DNA of 64,000 nucleotides, taken from positions 1-64,000 of the forward strand of contig NZ_SOCR01000011.1 in NCBI RefSeq assembly GCF_004364335.1, given 5' to 3'. Shown here in pieces: positions 63,132-64,000 of the stretch (positions are counted from its first letter, which is position 1; every line of letters begins with the position of its first letter). The stretch is from Pseudomonas graminis (GTDB lineage Bacteria; Pseudomonadota; Gammaproteobacteria; Pseudomonadales; Pseudomonadaceae). Position numbers and translations under genes: made by a program. A model generated the notes under the pieces. That model saw nothing but the letters and a program-made list of their open reading frames with translations, searched no databases and was not told the origin of the DNA.

Positions 63132-63914
63132 TTATTTGCGGGCAGCATCAGCCTCGCAACGTTCTTTCATGCAGTCGAACACTTCCTGGCGCAGCTCGGG
63201 CAGCTCTTTCTCACGGTACTCGCCGCCCAGACTCTTCAACGCCTTGCCCATGTCTTCCACGCGCACGTCCATTGCCTGCAGGTGATCGAGCAACTGCCCG
63301 ATCGCGCGCGCTACCGGATCAGGCATGTCCTCGCTGACGCCATAAGCATCGAAGCCGAGCTTCTCGGCGATCGCCTTGCGCTTGGCTTCGGCCTCGTCGT
63401 CTGACTTGACGATGATCCGGCCCGGAATGCCTACCACCGTTGCACCCGCCGGCACAGGCTTGGTTACCACCGCATTGGAGCCAACCTTTGCTCCGGCGCC
63501 CACCGTGAACGGGCCGAGCACCTTGGCGCCCGCACCGACAACCACGCCGGACTCAAGCGTCGGATGGCGCTTGCCCTTGTTCCAGCTGGTCCCCCCCAGA
63601 GTCACGCCCTGGTAAAGGGTCACGTCGTCGCCAATCTCGGCGGTTTCGCCGATGACGATGCCCATTCCGTGATCGATGAAAAAGCGTCGGCCGACTTTGG
63701 CGCCCGGATGAATCTCGATTCCCGTCAGCCAGCGACCGAAATTGGAAACCATGCGCGCCGGCCATTTCAGGTCATTGCGCCACAGCCAGCCAGACAGCCG
63801 ATGCAGCCAGATCGCGTGCATGCCGGGGTAGCAGGTCAGCACTTCAAAAGCATTTCGAGCCGCCGGATCACGATGAAACACGCTTTGAATGTCTTCCCGC
63901 AAACGCTCGAACAT
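63132..63914 (-). CDS. cysE: Serine O-acetyltransferase
   Basis: CysE makes O-acetylserine for cysteine synthesis. The ATG at 63914 gives 260 residues. The N-terminal helical part (MFERLREDIQSVFHRDPAAR) is followed by the hexapeptide beta-helix (HGMGIVIGETAEIGDDVTLY, GVTLGGTSWNKGKRHPTLE). It overlaps the end of trmJ by one base and lies upstream of iscR, so cysteine supply sits beside the cysteine desulfurase operon. Confidence 0.97.
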   Translation of the reverse strand: MFERLREDIQSVFHRDPAARNAFEVLTCYPGMHAIWLHRLSGWLWRNDLKWPARMVSNFGRWLTGIEIHPGAKVGRRFFIDHGMGIVIGETAEIGDDVTLYQGVTLGGTSWNKGKRHPTLESGVVVGAGAKVLGPFTVGAGAKVGSNAVVTKPVPAGATVVGIPGRIIVKSDDEAEAKRKAIAEKLGFDAYGVSEDMPDPVARAIGQLLDHLQAMDVRVEDMGKALKSLGGEYREKELPELRQEVFDCMKERCEADAARK

Positions 63915-64000
63915 CACTGATCCTTCCGCCTATAGGGTTCGCCGTTCGCCGCTTTCTGGGTCTCGGTGAGAATGCCGCGCAAGATGCTCATCTCGGATCG
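63914..64000 (-). CDS. trmJ: TrmJ tRNA methyltransferase, C-terminal end (partial)
   Basis: The last 28 codons, ending RSEMSILRGILTETQKAANG and a short tail, match the C terminus of the tRNA (cytidine/uridine-2'-O-)-methyltransferase that modifies position 32. The rest lies outside the window. The stop overlaps the cysE ATG by one base. Confidence 0.8.
   Translation of the reverse strand, partial: RSEMSILRGILTETQKAANGEPYRRKDQ

Overview
The window is a 64 kb piece of a Pseudomonas chromosome, most likely from the P. fluorescens / P. syringae side of the genus. Two things point there: the gene order (recJ-yaeQ ... thrC-hom-dsbC-xerD ... rplS-trmD-rimM-rpsP-ffh ... purL-mltF-tadA-guaA-guaB-xseA-leuA ... 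der-bamB-yfgM-hisS-ispG-rodZ-pilW-rlmN-ndk-isc operon-cysE), and the GC-rich REP-type inverted repeats between genes. I cannot fix the species. Most genes are core housekeeping genes at normal family length. I see no rRNA, tRNA, CRISPR array or intact insertion sequence.

Layout. 1-6.6 kb: REP debris, recJ, yaeQ, a periplasmic binding-type protein, a DUF3509 protein and a two-flytrap/PAS sensor with no kinase domain. 6.6-15.1 kb, minus strand: threonine synthesis (thrC, hom), dsbC, xerD, then the ribosome/SRP group rplS-trmD-rimM-rpsP and ffh. 15.4-19.1 kb, plus strand: a cytochrome c assembly-type membrane protein, a CNNM/CorC-type protein and an MHS-family transporter. 19.3-29.8 kb: purT, DUF1289, gamma carbonic anhydrase, two Nudix hydrolases, an L,D-transpeptidase, a YqfO-type domain protein, purL, mltF and tadA.

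29.8-36 kb is the accessory part. After a Tat-exported multicopper oxidase, about 4.7 kb lies between it and guaA: a 976-residue dermonecrotic-type toxin candidate; a 25-codon remnant of a type VI secretion hcp gene with a good ribosome binding site; an out-of-frame tail ORF; a coupled AT-rich two-helix membrane protein; a broken ORF; and an orphan 113-aa gene. Two near-identical terminators bracket the segment from the toxin end to the broken ORF. It looks like a decayed toxin/effector-immunity locus at a known integration hot spot (the 3' end of guaA), but no integrase is visible.

36-47.9 kb: guaA and guaB (GMP synthesis), a zinc-ribbon protein, xseA, an M23 peptidase and leuA. leuA is preceded by a 25-codon upstream ORF with an Arg-Cys-Leu-Cys-Leu-Val core, a candidate leader peptide. 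Then come two tandem coiled-coil paralogues and an aminotransferase/omega-amidase pair. 48-64 kb is one long minus-strand run: der, bamB, yfgM, hisS, ispG, rodZ, pilW, rlmN, ndk, then iscX-fdx-hscA-hscB-iscA-iscU-iscS-iscR, cysE and the end of trmJ. The isc promoter carries a recognisable IscR-type operator.

The best candidates for something undescribed are the toxin / Hcp-remnant island and the leuA upstream ORF.
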